From Pseudoduganella buxea (lineage in GTDB: Bacteria > Pseudomonadota > Gammaproteobacteria > Burkholderiales > Burkholderiaceae_D), in contig NZ_WNKZ01000007.1 of assembly GCF_009720835.1 (NCBI RefSeq), positions 1-64,000 of the forward strand: DNA of 64,000 nucleotides, written 5' to 3'. The notes under the pieces were generated by a model that saw only the letters and a program-made list of their open reading frames with translations, was not told where the DNA came from and ran no database searches. How positions within the stretch are numbered: the first letter of the stretch is position 1; each line of letters starts with the position of its first letter. Shown piece after piece: positions 44,910 through 53,430 of the stretch. A program made the position numbers and the translations under genes.

Positions 44910-45496
44910 CGACGCTGATTCAGTATGCAAGCCTGAACCCCACGCCCTGGAAGAATGGCGGGGGCTGTACCACGGAGATCCTGGCGTCGCCGCCCGGTGC
45001 CACCCTGAACGATTTCGACTGGCGCATCAGCCTGGCGACGATCGCCCAGAGCGGACCGTTTTCCGTCTTCCCCGGCATCGATCGCACCCTGACCCTGGTG
45101 GACGGCGGTAACGTCGTGCTGGACGTGGGCAACGAGCGCAAGGTGGCACTGTCCGAGCGCGAGCCCGTGGTGGCCTTCCCTGGCGAGGTGGCCGTCAACG
45201 CCACCGTCGACGGCGTGCCCACGACGGACTTCAACGTGATGACGCGGCGCGAGCGCTGCACCCACCAGCTGGAGCGGCGCGTGGTGCGCGACTTCTCCAC
45301 GCTGGAGCGGCGCAGCGCGCTGACGGTGCTGTTCCTGGCCGAAGGCGAGAGCCTGACCGTCTACAGCAGCCGTGAGCGGATGGTCCTGGTGCGCTATGAT
45401 GCCGTGGTACTGGACCGCGAGGAAGTGTGGACGCTCGAAGCGCCCCGCGCCACCGTGTTCATCGTCGATATCATGCCCAACGAGGAGGACGACTAG
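44906..45496 (+). CDS. hutD: HutD family protein
   Basis: A 196-aa bicupin-like protein of the HutD/Ves family. WKNGGGCTTEI near residue 15 and the FDWRISLATIAQSGPFS segment are diagnostic. In Pseudomonas HutD is not an enzyme of the pathway; it is thought to act as a governor that limits hut expression, possibly by binding formylglutamate. It is encoded inside the operon between hutF and hutI, with a four-base overlap with hutF and only three bases before hutI. Confidence 0.92.
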   Translation: MTTLIQYASLNPTPWKNGGGCTTEILASPPGATLNDFDWRISLATIAQSGPFSVFPGIDRTLTLVDGGNVVLDVGNERKVALSEREPVVAFPGEVAVNATVDGVPTTDFNVMTRRERCTHQLERRVVRDFSTLERRSALTVLFLAEGESLTVYSSRERMVLVRYDAVVLDREEVWTLEAPRATVFIVDIMPNEEDD

Positions 45497-45499
45497 CGC

Positions 45500-46732
45500 A
45501 TGCAGCAATGGGACCTGTTGATCACCAACGTACACCTGGCGCGGATGACGGCAGGCGCCTACGGCGAACTGCCTGACGGCGCCATCGCCGTACGCGCCGG
45601 CCGCATCGCCTGGCTGGGCCCCCGCGCCGACACGGCCGCTGCCGGCACCGCGCTGGAAGAACGCGACGGCGCCGGCTGCTGGCTCACGCCGGGCCTCGTC
45701 GACTGCCACACCCACATTGTCCATGCCGGCAACCGCAGCGACGAATTCGAGGCCCGGCTGAACGGCGCCACCTACGAGGACATCTCCCGCGCCGGCGGCG
45801 GCATCATGTCCACCGTGCGCGCCACCCGCGCCGCCAGCGAAGACGAACTGCTGCGCCAAAGCCTGCCACGCATTGCCAGCCTGCTGGCCGAGGGCGTGAC
45901 GACCATCGAGATCAAGTCCGGCTACGGCCTGGACCTGGCGTCCGAAGCGAAAATGCTGCGCGTGGCGCGCCGCGTCGGCGAAGCGCTGCCGGTGCGGGTG
46001 GCGACGACCTTCCTGGGCGCCCATGCGCTGCCGCCGGAATTTGCCGGCAATGGGGACGGCTATGTCGATGCCGTCTGCGCCATGATTCCCGCGCTGGTGG
46101 ACGAAGGCCTGGTCGATGCCGTCGACGCCTTTTGCGAACGGATCGGCTTCACCAATGAACAGACGGCGCGCGTGTTCGACGCGGCGCGCGCCTACGGCCT
46201 GCCCGTCAAGCTGCACGCCGAGCAGCTGTCGGACCAGCAGGGCGCGCAGCTGGTGGCGCGCTGCCACGGCCTGTCGGCCGATCACCTGGAGCACTTGAGC
46301 GAGGCGGGCATTGCCGCGATGGCCGCGAGCGGCACCGTGGCCGTGCTGCTGCCCGGCGCTTATTACTTCCTGCGCGATACCACGCCGCCGCCCGTCGCCG
46401 CCTTGCGCGCGGCCGGCGTGCCGATGGCGGTCGCCACGGACAACAACCCCGGCACGTCGCCAATGACTTCGCTGCTGCTGGCGATGAACATGGCCTGCAC
46501 CTTGTGGCGCCTGACGCCGCAGGAAGCGCTGGCCGGCTGCACGGTTCACGGCGCCCGCGCGCTGGGCCTGGCCGACGACATCGGCACCCTGGAAGTGGGC
46601 AAGCGGGCCGACTTCGCCCTGTGGCGCATCGCCCGCCCGGCCGACCTCAGTTATGCCATCGGCTTCAATCCCTGCGCCGCCGTCGTCAATGGCGGCGTGT
46701 GGCGCGAACCGGCGGTGAAGGCGGCTGCCTAG
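45500..46732 (+). CDS. hutI: Imidazolonepropionase
   Basis: A 410-aa metal-dependent amidohydrolase that opens imidazolone propionate to formiminoglutamate, the third step of the pathway. The metal motif [12 protein letters not shown] lies near residue 70. [15 protein letters not shown] and ATDNNPGT carry the remaining substrate- and metal-binding residues. Its stop overlaps the GTG of the transporter gene by one base (TAGTG). Confidence 0.96.
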   Translation: MQQWDLLITNVHLARMTAGAYGELPDGAIAVRAGRIAWLGPRADTAAAGTALEERDGAGCWLTPGLVDCHTHIVHAGNRSDEFEARLNGATYEDISRAGGGIMSTVRATRAASEDELLRQSLPRIASLLAEGVTTIEIKSGYGLDLASEAKMLRVARRVGEALPVRVATTFLGAHALPPEFAGNGDGYVDAVCAMIPALVDEGLVDAVDAFCERIGFTNEQTARVFDAARAYGLPVKLHAEQLSDQQGAQLVARCHGLSADHLEHLSEAGIAAMAASGTVAVLLPGAYYFLRDTTPPPVAALRAAGVPMAVATDNNPGTSPMTSLLLAMNMACTLWRLTPQEALAGCTVHGARALGLADDIGTLEVGKRADFALWRIARPADLSYAIGFNPCAAVVNGGVWREPAVKAAA

Positions 46733-48252
46733 TGCGGGCGCTGCTGGGTTGGATATTGTTTTGCCTCGTGCTGCCGGCATCGGCCGACGACGTGCTGCGG
46801 GTGGGCTCGAAGCGTTTCACGGAGTCGTACATCCTGGCCGAGGTGGTGACGCAGGCGGCCGCGCCGCACGCGAAAACGGAGCACCGCCAGGGCCTGGGCA
46901 ACACGGCCATCGTGCTGGCCGCCCTGAAGAACGGCAGTATCGACGTCTATCCCGAATATGTCGGCACCATCGACCAGGAAATCCTGAAGCACGAGCGGCC
47001 GTCGTCGCTGGCGCAAATGCGCGAGGAGCTGGCGCCGCTGGGCCTGGGCATCGCCGTGCCGCTGGGCTTCAACAATACCTACGCGCTGGCCGTACGGGGC
47101 GACACGGGCCTGCGCACGCTGTCCGACCTGGCGGGGCAGGGCGACCTGCGCTTCGGCCTGTCGCATGAATTCATCGGCCGCGCCGACGGCTGGCCGGGCC
47201 TGCGCGAGCGCTATGGCTTGCTGCAACAACCGCGCGGACTGGATCACGGCATTGCCTACGAGGCGCTGGCGCAGCGCCAGGTGGACGTCATCGACATCTA
47301 CTCCACCGACGCCAAGATCGCCCGTTACAAGCTCACCGTACTGGAAGACGACAAGAATTATTTTCCCCGCTACGACGCCGTGCTCCTGTACCGGCTGGAC
47401 GCGGCCCGGCGCTTCCCCGCTGCCTGGGCCGCGCTGCAAAAGCTGGAAGGCCGCATCACGGCCAACGACATGATCGCCATGAACGGCGCGGCCGAGCTGC
47501 AAGGCCAACCGTTCAACCAGATCGCGGAGCGCTGGCTTGCCGCCCATCCCGCTGCCGAGTCCGTGTCCACCCTCGGGTCAGACCCCGACAAGGACACGGC
47601 CTCATCCAAACGATCCCCGCCAGGCCTGTCCTCCGTCCTGTTCGGCCCCGACCTGGCGCGCCTGACGGGCCAGCACGTGCTGCTTGTAGGCATGTCGGTG
47701 CTGCTGGCCTGCCTGGCCGGTATTCCGCTGGGCATCGTTGCCGCCTACCGCGCGCGGCTGCGCCAGGGCGTGCTGGGCCTGGCCGGCATGCTGCAGACGA
47801 TTCCTTCGCTGGCCCTGCTGGCGATCCTGATTCCGCTGCTGGGCCGCATCGGCATCGTGCCGGCGCTGGTGGCGCTGTTCGTCTACGCGCTGCTGCCCAT
47901 CGTGCGCAATACGTGCACGGGCCTGGCGGGCGTGCCGCGCGGGCTGCGGCAGGCGGCGCTGGCGCTGGGACTGAACCGCTGGCAGCGGCTGTCGCATGTG
48001 GAGTTGCCGCTGGCGCTGCCGGTGATCCTGGCGGGCGTGAAGACGGCGGCGGTGATGAGCGTGGGCACGGCGACGATCGCGGCCTTTATCGGCGCGGGCG
48101 GCTACGGCGAGCGCATCACGACGGGCCTGGCCCTGAACGACAACAATATGATGCTGGCCGGCGCCTTGCCGGCCGCCGTACTGGCCCTCGTCACGCAGGG
48201 ATTATTCGAACTGCTGGAGCGCCGTTATGTGTCGCGTCAAGGGATGGCCTGA
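46732..48252 (+). CDS. Fused periplasmic binding protein-permease of an osmoprotectant/histidine-type ABC importer
   Basis: A 506-aa protein joining two parts normally encoded separately. Residues 1-20 form a signal peptide or first membrane helix. Residues 20-275 form a glycine-betaine/OpuAC-type binding domain (VGSKRFTESYILAE, YPEYVGTIDQEIL). A Ser/Asp-rich linker covers 278-300. Residues 305-506 form a permease with about five helices and the BPD motif near GTATIAAFIGAGGYGERI. It starts with GTG overlapping the hutI stop, so it belongs to the hut operon. Its cargo is thus likely histidine, urocanate or a related amine, as with HutXWV. No ATPase gene is in the window, so one must be borrowed. 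Confidence 0.85.
   Translation: MRALLGWILFCLVLPASADDVLRVGSKRFTESYILAEVVTQAAAPHAKTEHRQGLGNTAIVLAALKNGSIDVYPEYVGTIDQEILKHERPSSLAQMREELAPLGLGIAVPLGFNNTYALAVRGDTGLRTLSDLAGQGDLRFGLSHEFIGRADGWPGLRERYGLLQQPRGLDHGIAYEALAQRQVDVIDIYSTDAKIARYKLTVLEDDKNYFPRYDAVLLYRLDAARRFPAAWAALQKLEGRITANDMIAMNGAAELQGQPFNQIAERWLAAHPAAESVSTLGSDPDKDTASSKRSPPGLSSVLFGPDLARLTGQHVLLVGMSVLLACLAGIPLGIVAAYRARLRQGVLGLAGMLQTIPSLALLAILIPLLGRIGIVPALVALFVYALLPIVRNTCTGLAGVPRGLRQAALALGLNRWQRLSHVELPLALPVILAGVKTAAVMSVGTATIAAFIGAGGYGERITTGLALNDNNMMLAGALPAAVLALVTQGLFELLERRYVSRQGMA
47575..47585. repeat. GGGTCAGACCC palindrome inside the transporter linker
   Basis: An 11-bp palindrome (GGGTC-A-GACCC) coding for the start of the flexible linker (GSDPD) of the fused transporter. 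Its centre is the complement of the GTCTGAC centre found in intergenic palindromes at 769 and 56465. Confidence 0.45.
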
Positions 48253-48373
48253 TCGCTGTAAGCCAATCCTAAGGCGTGGTAAGCATTTGTAAAGCTGGCA
48301 GGCAGGATTGGTGACGGCGACTATATTGAAAGCGTTGATTCATCTCCCCTCCCAAATGACACTGGGTTTGCCA

Positions 48374-48408
48374 CCCACGCCGCGCATCGCACGGCGTGGG
48401 ATTTTTTT
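48374..48408 (+). terminator. Terminator of the hut operon
   Basis: CCCACGCCG (48374-48382) pairs with CGGCGTGGG (48392-48400), followed by seven T. It lies 122 bp after the transporter stop and overlaps the end of the convergent GNAT gene. Confidence 0.85.
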
Positions 48409-48889
48409 ATTCGGCCCGGGCCAGTGCGGTGAGCGCCTCGCCCGTCACGCGGCAGATGCGCCAGTCCGGCAGCACGGCCGCGCCCATCTTTTCGTAGAAG
48501 CTGATGGCATTGGCATTCCAGTCCAGCACCGACCATTCGAAGCGCCCGCACTGGCGCTCGACGGCCAGGGCCGCCAGGGCTTTCAGCATCAGCTTGCCGT
48601 AGCCCTTGCCGCGGCGGCTTTGCCGCACATACAAGTCTTCCAGGTACAGGCCCTTCTTGCACAGGAAGGTGGAGAAATTATGGAAGAACAGGGCGAAGGT
48701 GACGACTTCGCCCGCTTCCTCGCCGACGATGGCTTCGCAGGGCGGGCGCACGCCGAACAGGGCGTCGTGCAGCATGGCTTCGTCGGCCACGACCATGTGT
48801 TCCAGTTTCTCGAACACGGCCAGCTCGCGGATCATGGCAAAGATGGCGACGACGTCTTCCGGGCGGGCCGGGCGGATATTCAGGCTCAT
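48407..48889 (-). CDS. GNAT family N-acetyltransferase
   Basis: A 160-aa acetyltransferase. The acetyl-CoA binding motif is RQSRRGKGYGKLML near residue 93, preceded by YLEDLYV and followed by NANAISFYEKMGA. The layout resembles diamine (spermidine/spermine-type) acetyltransferases, which share the FSTFLCKKGLYLEDLYV region. The substrate is not certain. The ATG at 48889 overlaps the stop of the DMT transporter gene (ATGA), so the two form an operon. A longer open frame upstream is a shadow of the transporter. Confidence 0.85.
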   Translation of the reverse strand: MSLNIRPARPEDVVAIFAMIRELAVFEKLEHMVVADEAMLHDALFGVRPPCEAIVGEEAGEVVTFALFFHNFSTFLCKKGLYLEDLYVRQSRRGKGYGKLMLKALAALAVERQCGRFEWSVLDWNANAISFYEKMGAAVLPDWRICRVTGEALTALARAE

Positions 48890-49845
48890 GAGGCTTTCTT
48901 TAACAGGATGGAAACAGCTGGTGCAGGCTCCCGTTCGGCCGCCGGGGCGGCGCGGCGCGAAGGCGCTTTCAGGGCCCAGGCCACGCTGCCCAGGCACAGC
49001 AGCATGCCCACGCATTCGAGGATGCCGGGGCGGAAATCTTCCAGGCGAATCGACAGCAGCACGGAAATGACGGGCGTGACGACGCCGATATACACGGCCT
49101 TGTCCGAGCCGATGCGGTCGATCAGGGTGAAGAAGCAGGCAAAGGCGATGACGGAGCCGAACAGCGACAGGTAGATGAGGCCGGCCCAGTAGCGCGGCGT
49201 CGGCGGCGCGACGAAGCGCTCGCCCGTTGCCAGTGCCCACAAGGCCACCAGCAAGGTGCCCCACAACATGCCCCACGCCATCGTCAGCAGCACGTTCGGT
49301 GCCTGCTGGCGTACCTTGACGACCAGCACGTTGCCGACGGAGCTGGCAATCGTCGCCACCAGCGCCAGGATCAATCCCAGCAGGAAATGGCCTTCGCCGC
49401 CGGCCATGATGTCGCGCAGGGCGCCGCCGATCGACTGGTAGAACAGCAGGATGACGCCGGACACGGCCACGCTGCCGGCCGCCCACGTGCGCCAGCCCAG
49501 CGGCGTGCCCAGGATGACTCTGCTGATAAGGGGATTCCAGAACACCATCAGCGCGAACAGCACGGCCACCAGCGCGGACACCAGGTACTGCTCGGCGGAA
49601 TAGGTGCAGATATAGCTGAGGCCGAACGTGGCGCAGCCTTGCACGATGGTCCAGCGCTGTGCCCGCCAAGACAGCATCAGCTTGTCGCCCCGCAGCTTGC
49701 ACCAGACAAACAGCACGGCGGACGCCAGCGCGAAGCGGTAGACCACCGACACGGCCGGCGGCACGTCGCCCAGCTGCAAGGTGATGGCCCAGAAGGTGGA
49801 GCCCCAGATGAGGCAGGCGACAACGAAGAGAAGGGGGCTGGGCAT
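48886..49845 (-). CDS. DMT-superfamily (EamA) transporter
   Basis: A 319-aa inner-membrane protein with ten hydrophobic helices in two EamA repeats. The first is LLFVVACLIWGSTFWAI; the second includes FGSVIAFACFFTLI. It probably exports an amino acid or related metabolite. The ATG at 49845 is used, as the frame upstream begins only with TTG. The four-base overlap with the GNAT gene suggests joint action, perhaps acetylation and export of one amine. Confidence 0.85.
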   Translation of the reverse strand: MPSPLLFVVACLIWGSTFWAITLQLGDVPPAVSVVYRFALASAVLFVWCKLRGDKLMLSWRAQRWTIVQGCATFGLSYICTYSAEQYLVSALVAVLFALMVFWNPLISRVILGTPLGWRTWAAGSVAVSGVILLFYQSIGGALRDIMAGGEGHFLLGLILALVATIASSVGNVLVVKVRQQAPNVLLTMAWGMLWGTLLVALWALATGERFVAPPTPRYWAGLIYLSLFGSVIAFACFFTLIDRIGSDKAVYIGVVTPVISVLLSIRLEDFRPGILECVGMLLCLGSVAWALKAPSRRAAPAAEREPAPAVSILLKKAS

Positions 49846-50007
49846 CGGCAAAGTATACGTGCTTTCCGCTGAAATTACTCTACGGATACTTGCTGTTGTA
49901 TGCGGGCACAGGGCCGTTGACGTCTCTCAACGACAGCGCAGCCAGTGGAATATTTGCAAATTAGAAAAAGTATTATGCAAAGACTAAGCGCGTCAAAGGA
50001 GCCTGCC

Positions 50008-50136
50008 GTGAACAAATGCCTGCAATGGAAAGTCGCCTCGCTGCTCGGTTATGTCACCGTGCTGATGTTCACCCTGGTGGTCTGCTCCGAGCAGGCCATG
50101 CCGGCCGGCTGGCTTGTCTTCAAGATGCCACTGTAA
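50008..50136 (+). CDS. Small single-pass membrane protein (42 aa)
   Basis: A 42-aa frame starting at GTG 50008, with a strong AAAGGAG ribosome site six bases upstream. It reads a short basic start (NKCLQWK), then a hydrophobic stretch (VASLLGYVTVLMFTLVVC) that can span the membrane, then a short tail ending KMPL. An in-frame ATG at 49975 lacks a ribosome site. It faces the DUF962 gene convergently with four bases between. No homolog is known to me. The ribosome site and clean hydrophobic pattern argue that it is real. Confidence 0.55.
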   Translation: MNKCLQWKVASLLGYVTVLMFTLVVCSEQAMPAGWLVFKMPL

Positions 50137-50140
50137 GGCT

Positions 50141-50578
50141 TCAATAAGCAAGGTTCAGGCGCCGGTACAGGAAACTGAGCACGAACACGGGGCCGATCAG
50201 CAGGAAGCGCAGGTCGTCGAGAAACGACGGCTTCTTGCCTTCGATGATATGGCCGATGAACTGGCCGATCCACGCCAGCACGAAAATGGCGATACTCAGC
50301 GGCAGCACCGTTACCGGCGGCAACGCCGCCAGGATCGACAGCATCAGCAGCGCCATCACCAGCATGCCGAAAGCAAACGGGCGCGACAGCTTCCAGTAGT
50401 AATACAGGCTGGCACCGGCCACCGCGACCGCCACCGCGGGATGTATCCACCACAACAATCCCAGCAGCGAAAACACGATGAGCGGGACGCAGACGAAGTG
50501 AATCAGCTCGTTCGTGTGATTGCGGTGGCTGTCGCTGTATTGCGCCAGCAGTTCATCGATGGTGCGCGTTGCGGTCAT
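50141..50578 (-). CDS. Mpo1-like (DUF962) membrane protein
   Basis: A 145-aa protein with four hydrophobic helices. The N-terminal HRNHTNELIHFVCVP holds the histidines and asparagine typical of the DUF962/Mpo1 family, and WIGQFIGHIIEGKKPSF is the second conserved block. Yeast Mpo1 is an Fe(II)-dependent dioxygenase acting on 2-hydroxy fatty acids. The bacterial members have no proven role. It is monocistronic. Confidence 0.85.
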   Translation of the reverse strand: MTATRTIDELLAQYSDSHRNHTNELIHFVCVPLIVFSLLGLLWWIHPAVAVAVAGASLYYYWKLSRPFAFGMLVMALLMLSILAALPPVTVLPLSIAIFVLAWIGQFIGHIIEGKKPSFLDDLRFLLIGPVFVLSFLYRRLNLAY

Positions 50579-50648
50579 TGGCGGTCTCCCTTGTTTTTCG
50601 GCACGGTCGTCTGATTCTACACCGAACGTTTGCCGCTACAATCGCCGC

Positions 50649-51155
50649 ATGTCCCCCTCGTCCCCAACGCTTCTGGCGGGCCTGGCGCCCGTGATCGACG
50701 CCGATACCCGCATCCTGATACTGGGCAGTTTCCCGGGCGCCGCGTCGCTGGCGGCGCAGCAGTATTACGCCCATCCCCGCAACCTGTTCTGGCGTCTCGT
50801 CTCCAGTCTGGTCGGCGAGGACCTGGCGACGCTGCCGTACCCGGAGCGCTTGCCGCGCCTGCTGGCGCACGGCGTCGGCCTGTGGGACGTGTTGAAAGCG
50901 TGCGAGCGCGAAGGCAGCCTCGATTCGGCCATCCGCAATCCCGCCGCCAACGATTTCGCGCGACTGCGGCAGCTGTGCCCGAAGCTGGAAACGGTGGGCT
51001 TCAACGGCCAGACGTCGGGCAAGTTCGCACCCCAGTTCGCCGCGCATGGTTATCGTACGGTGGTGCTGCCTTCGTCGTCGCCGGCGCATGCGAGCATGGG
51101 GTTCGAGGAGAAACTGGCGGTCTGGCGCCGGCTGACGGGCGACGCGGCGCCGTGA
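50649..51155 (+). CDS. DNA-deoxyinosine (hypoxanthine-DNA) glycosylase, UDG family 6
   Basis: A 168-aa member of the uracil-DNA glycosylase superfamily. Motif 1 is LGSFPGAASLAAQQYYAHPR near residue 27, followed by NLFWRL. Motif 2 is LPSSSPAHA near 140. This pattern marks family 6 enzymes that remove hypoxanthine produced by adenine deamination. The start is the ATG at 50649. It is a single gene, divergent from DUF962. Confidence 0.85.
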   Translation: MSPSSPTLLAGLAPVIDADTRILILGSFPGAASLAAQQYYAHPRNLFWRLVSSLVGEDLATLPYPERLPRLLAHGVGLWDVLKACEREGSLDSAIRNPAANDFARLRQLCPKLETVGFNGQTSGKFAPQFAAHGYRTVVLPSSSPAHASMGFEEKLAVWRRLTGDAAP

Positions 51156-51164
51156 ATCGCTGCG

Positions 51165-51350
51165 CTACTCGTCCGACCACAGCTTGCCGCCCGTGGCCCA
51201 GTGCTCGCGCTTGATCTCATGGATCAGGATATCGACGGAACCTGGCGTGGCGCCCAGGGTCTTGACGGTGGCTTCCGTGACGGCCTGCACGAAGGCGCGT
51301 TTTTCTTCCAGGGTACGGCCTTCGAACAGTTGAACGTTAATGGTCGGCAT
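51165..51350 (-). CDS. 4-oxalocrotonate tautomerase family protein
   Basis: A 61-aa protein with Pro as the first residue after Met (PTINVQLFEGRT), the catalytic base of this family, and a hydrophobic beta-alpha-beta pattern. Members tautomerise 2-hydroxymuconate or related enols, but many are orphan. The aldolase-like gene lies 20 bp upstream on the same strand, so the two probably form an operon. The ATG at 51350 has GGAAG upstream. Confidence 0.85.
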   Translation of the reverse strand: MPTINVQLFEGRTLEEKRAFVQAVTEATVKTLGATPGSVDILIHEIKREHWATGGKLWSDE

Positions 51351-51370
51351 GGGGCTTCCTTTTGTGAGGT

Positions 51371-52150
51371 TCAGGTACGGTGTTGGGGACGGGCGGCATC
51401 CAGACGCCGCAGCAGCGAAGGCCATTCCGGCGCGCCTTCGGGTGAGCCGTCGCCCACCAGTTGCCCGTGCACGTGCTGGCACATATCGTCGCGCGGCTGG
51501 CGCAGCGGCACGCCGGCGGCCTGTGCGCGCAGCTGCACTTCGCAGGCGCGGTCCAGGGTTTCCATCAGCACGAACGCTTCCGGGATGGTGCGGCCCACGG
51601 TCAGGCTGCCGTGATTGCGCAGCAGCATGGCGTAATGCGCGCCCAGGTCCCGCACCAGGCGCGCCTGCTCGTCTGGCATCATGGCGATGCCTTCGTAGTC
51701 GTGATACGCCAGTTCGCCGTAGAAACGCAGTGCATACGGCGACAGCGGCAACAGTCCCCCTTCCTGCATGCCGACGGCGATGCCGGCGACGTTATGCAGG
51801 TGCATGACGCAGGCCGCCTCCGGCCGCGCCTTGTGCACGGCGGCGTGCAGGCGAAAGCCGGACTGGTTCACGGTGTATTGGGTCGGCCCGATCACGGCGC
51901 CGTCGCCATCGACCTTGACGAGGTTATGGGCCCGCACTTCGTCGAAGCGCATGCCGAAGGGATTGATCAGGTAATGGCCCGCTTCGCCGGGAACGGCGGC
52001 GGAGATGTGGGTGTAGATGCCGTCGTCCCAGCCGTACAGCGCGCACAGCTGGTAGCACGCGGCCAGGTCGACGCGGGTTTGCCATTCGGCGGGGGAGATG
52101 ATGCCGGCGCCAGGCATGGCGGCCTGGGCGGAAAGCGCGAGTTTGTCCAT
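51371..52150 (-). CDS. Class II aldolase/adducin family protein
   Basis: A 259-aa protein. It has HISAAVPG near residue 43, the zinc-binding pair VMHLHNVAG near 113, and a third histidine in RNHGSLTVG. These are the zinc-site motifs of fuculose-phosphate-like aldolases and the non-enzymatic adducin heads. The glutamate base region differs, so the activity is open. The ATG at 52150 is chosen over the longer frame to 52234. It is followed by the tautomerase gene. Confidence 0.8.
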   Translation of the reverse strand: MDKLALSAQAAMPGAGIISPAEWQTRVDLAACYQLCALYGWDDGIYTHISAAVPGEAGHYLINPFGMRFDEVRAHNLVKVDGDGAVIGPTQYTVNQSGFRLHAAVHKARPEAACVMHLHNVAGIAVGMQEGGLLPLSPYALRFYGELAYHDYEGIAMMPDEQARLVRDLGAHYAMLLRNHGSLTVGRTIPEAFVLMETLDRACEVQLRAQAAGVPLRQPRDDMCQHVHGQLVGDGSPEGAPEWPSLLRRLDAARPQHRT

Positions 52151-52319
52151 TACGCCAGCGTAGCAGGGTTGGCGCAAGTTGACATATGCGCAGGGGCATG
52201 GGGGATATGCCGCACCTGAAAACAAAATTTTCACTTCCGCGAATCCTTTTCGCCATCCCGCCCCTCCTAGCTTGGCAAGCCCGGCAATAAAGCCGTACGC
52301 TTGCCACCGAGGAGATCAC

Positions 52320-52535
52320 ATGTTCAAGAACAGAAACCTGTCGGGCCGGCACAGCGCCGTGCGTATCGTGGGCGGCTGCCTGCTGCTGGTGGGCGCCCTG
52401 ATGTACTTCCAGGCGACCTTGCCGGGCCTGGTCCTGGCCGGCATCGGCGCGGTTGGCGTCGCCAGCGGCGTGTTCGGCTACTGCCCCGCCTGCGCGCTGG
52501 CGGGCCGTGGAGTGCGCAAAGGGGTGGGCAAATGA
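52320..52535 (+). CDS. DUF2892 small membrane protein
   Basis: A 71-aa protein with a short polar start (NRNLSGRHSAVRIVGG), then two hydrophobic helices separated by LPGLVLAG. It ends with FGYCPACALAG, typical of the DUF2892 (YgaP membrane tail) family. The CPAC pair could bind metal or be redox active. The ribosome site GAGGAG stands seven bases before the ATG. It is the first gene of an operon, overlapping the sigma factor gene by four bases (ATGA). Confidence 0.8.
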   Translation: MFKNRNLSGRHSAVRIVGGCLLLVGALMYFQATLPGLVLAGIGAVGVASGVFGYCPACALAGRGVRKGVGK

Positions 52536-53074
52536 GCCTGCGAATCGGGGAACAAGCGTTTGCCAGCGCGCAGGCGGGCGATCCTGCCGCGCTGGCGCAG
52601 CTCCTGGCCCAGTTGCGGCCCGATATCCGGCGCTACGCCATGTACCAGTGCAAGCGCTCTTCCGCCGTGGACGACGTCGTGCAGGAAGCGCTGATCATAC
52701 TGTACCGCCGCATCGGCACCGTGCAGGCGGCTGCGTCGCTGGGCGGCTGGCTGGCGCGCATCGTCACGCGGCTGTGCATGCTGCCGGCGCTGATGTTCAT
52801 CCGGGGCGTGGACGACCTGCGCGGCATCGAGGACTCGGCGCGCTTCGCCAGGATGCCGGTCGACGATCTGCGCGTGGACCTGGTGCGGGCGCTGGAGTCC
52901 CTGCCGGCCGCGCACCGGGAGATCGTGCTGCTGCGCGACGTGCAGGAGATGACGATCCGCGACCTGGCCGCCCACCTGGGCATCACGCCGGAGGCGGCGA
53001 AGAGCCGGCTGCACCGGGCCCGCGCGATGGTGCGCGAATACCTGCTCGCGGGCGATACCGCCGTGCAGCCTTGA
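52532..53074 (+). CDS. ECF-type RNA polymerase sigma factor
   Basis: A 180-aa sigma factor. Region 2 (residues about 25-90) includes DDVVQEALIILYRRI. Region 4 (about 115-175) holds LPAAHREIVLLRDVQEM and the HTH EAAKSRLHRARAMVREYL. No anti-sigma gene is seen. Instead the flanking genes encode a DUF2892 membrane protein and an AhpD-like protein, which suggests a redox or envelope stress circuit. The GCGAATCC...CTCCTA sequence upstream of 52320 could be its own promoter, but this is only a guess. Confidence 0.88.
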   Translation: MSLRIGEQAFASAQAGDPAALAQLLAQLRPDIRRYAMYQCKRSSAVDDVVQEALIILYRRIGTVQAAASLGGWLARIVTRLCMLPALMFIRGVDDLRGIEDSARFARMPVDDLRVDLVRALESLPAAHREIVLLRDVQEMTIRDLAAHLGITPEAAKSRLHRARAMVREYLLAGDTAVQP

Positions 53075-53088
53075 ACGGGGGAGAGCAC

Positions 53089-53430
53089 ATGCCCAGCTAC
53101 CAGCATCCGGAAGATCTGTCGCTCGCCAGGGACCTCGCCCAGCTCGCGCCCGTCGAAGCGAAGGCCTTCCTCGGCCTGAAGGGGGCCACGGAACGGGCCG
53201 ACGGGGCGATTCCCGACAAATACCGCGAGCTGATGTCGATCGCGGTCGCGCTGACGACGCAGTGCGCCTACTGCATCGACGCGCATGCGAAGAACGCCGT
53301 GAAGGCCGGGGCGACGCGGGAAGAAATCGCCGAGACGGCCTTTATCGCCGCCGCCCTGCGGGCCGGCGCCGCCGTGGGCCATGGCCTGCTGGCCTTGCGG
53401 CTGTTCGACAAGGCGGCCGCCGGCCGCTAG
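53089..53430 (+). CDS. Carboxymuconolactone decarboxylase/AhpD-like protein
   Basis: A 113-aa all-helical protein with the peroxidase-type motif CAYCIDAHAKNA (Cys-X-X-Cys-X3-His), the active centre of AhpD-like alkyl hydroperoxidases. It starts at ATG 53089 with GGGGAGAG before it, 14 bp after the sigma factor. Third gene of the operon. It overlaps the end of the convergent isochorismatase-like gene by four bases. Confidence 0.88.
   Translation: MPSYQHPEDLSLARDLAQLAPVEAKAFLGLKGATERADGAIPDKYRELMSIAVALTTQCAYCIDAHAKNAVKAGATREEIAETAFIAAALRAGAAVGHGLLALRLFDKAAAGR

Noticed and set aside
49954..49976. TTGCAA and TATTAT as a promoter for the 42-aa protein.
   Set aside because: The spacer is only 11 bp, too short for sigma70.
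52240..52275. Possible ECF promoter GCGAATCC ... CTCCTA before the DUF2892 gene.
   Set aside because: It matches no defined ECF promoter class well enough to be listed as a feature.
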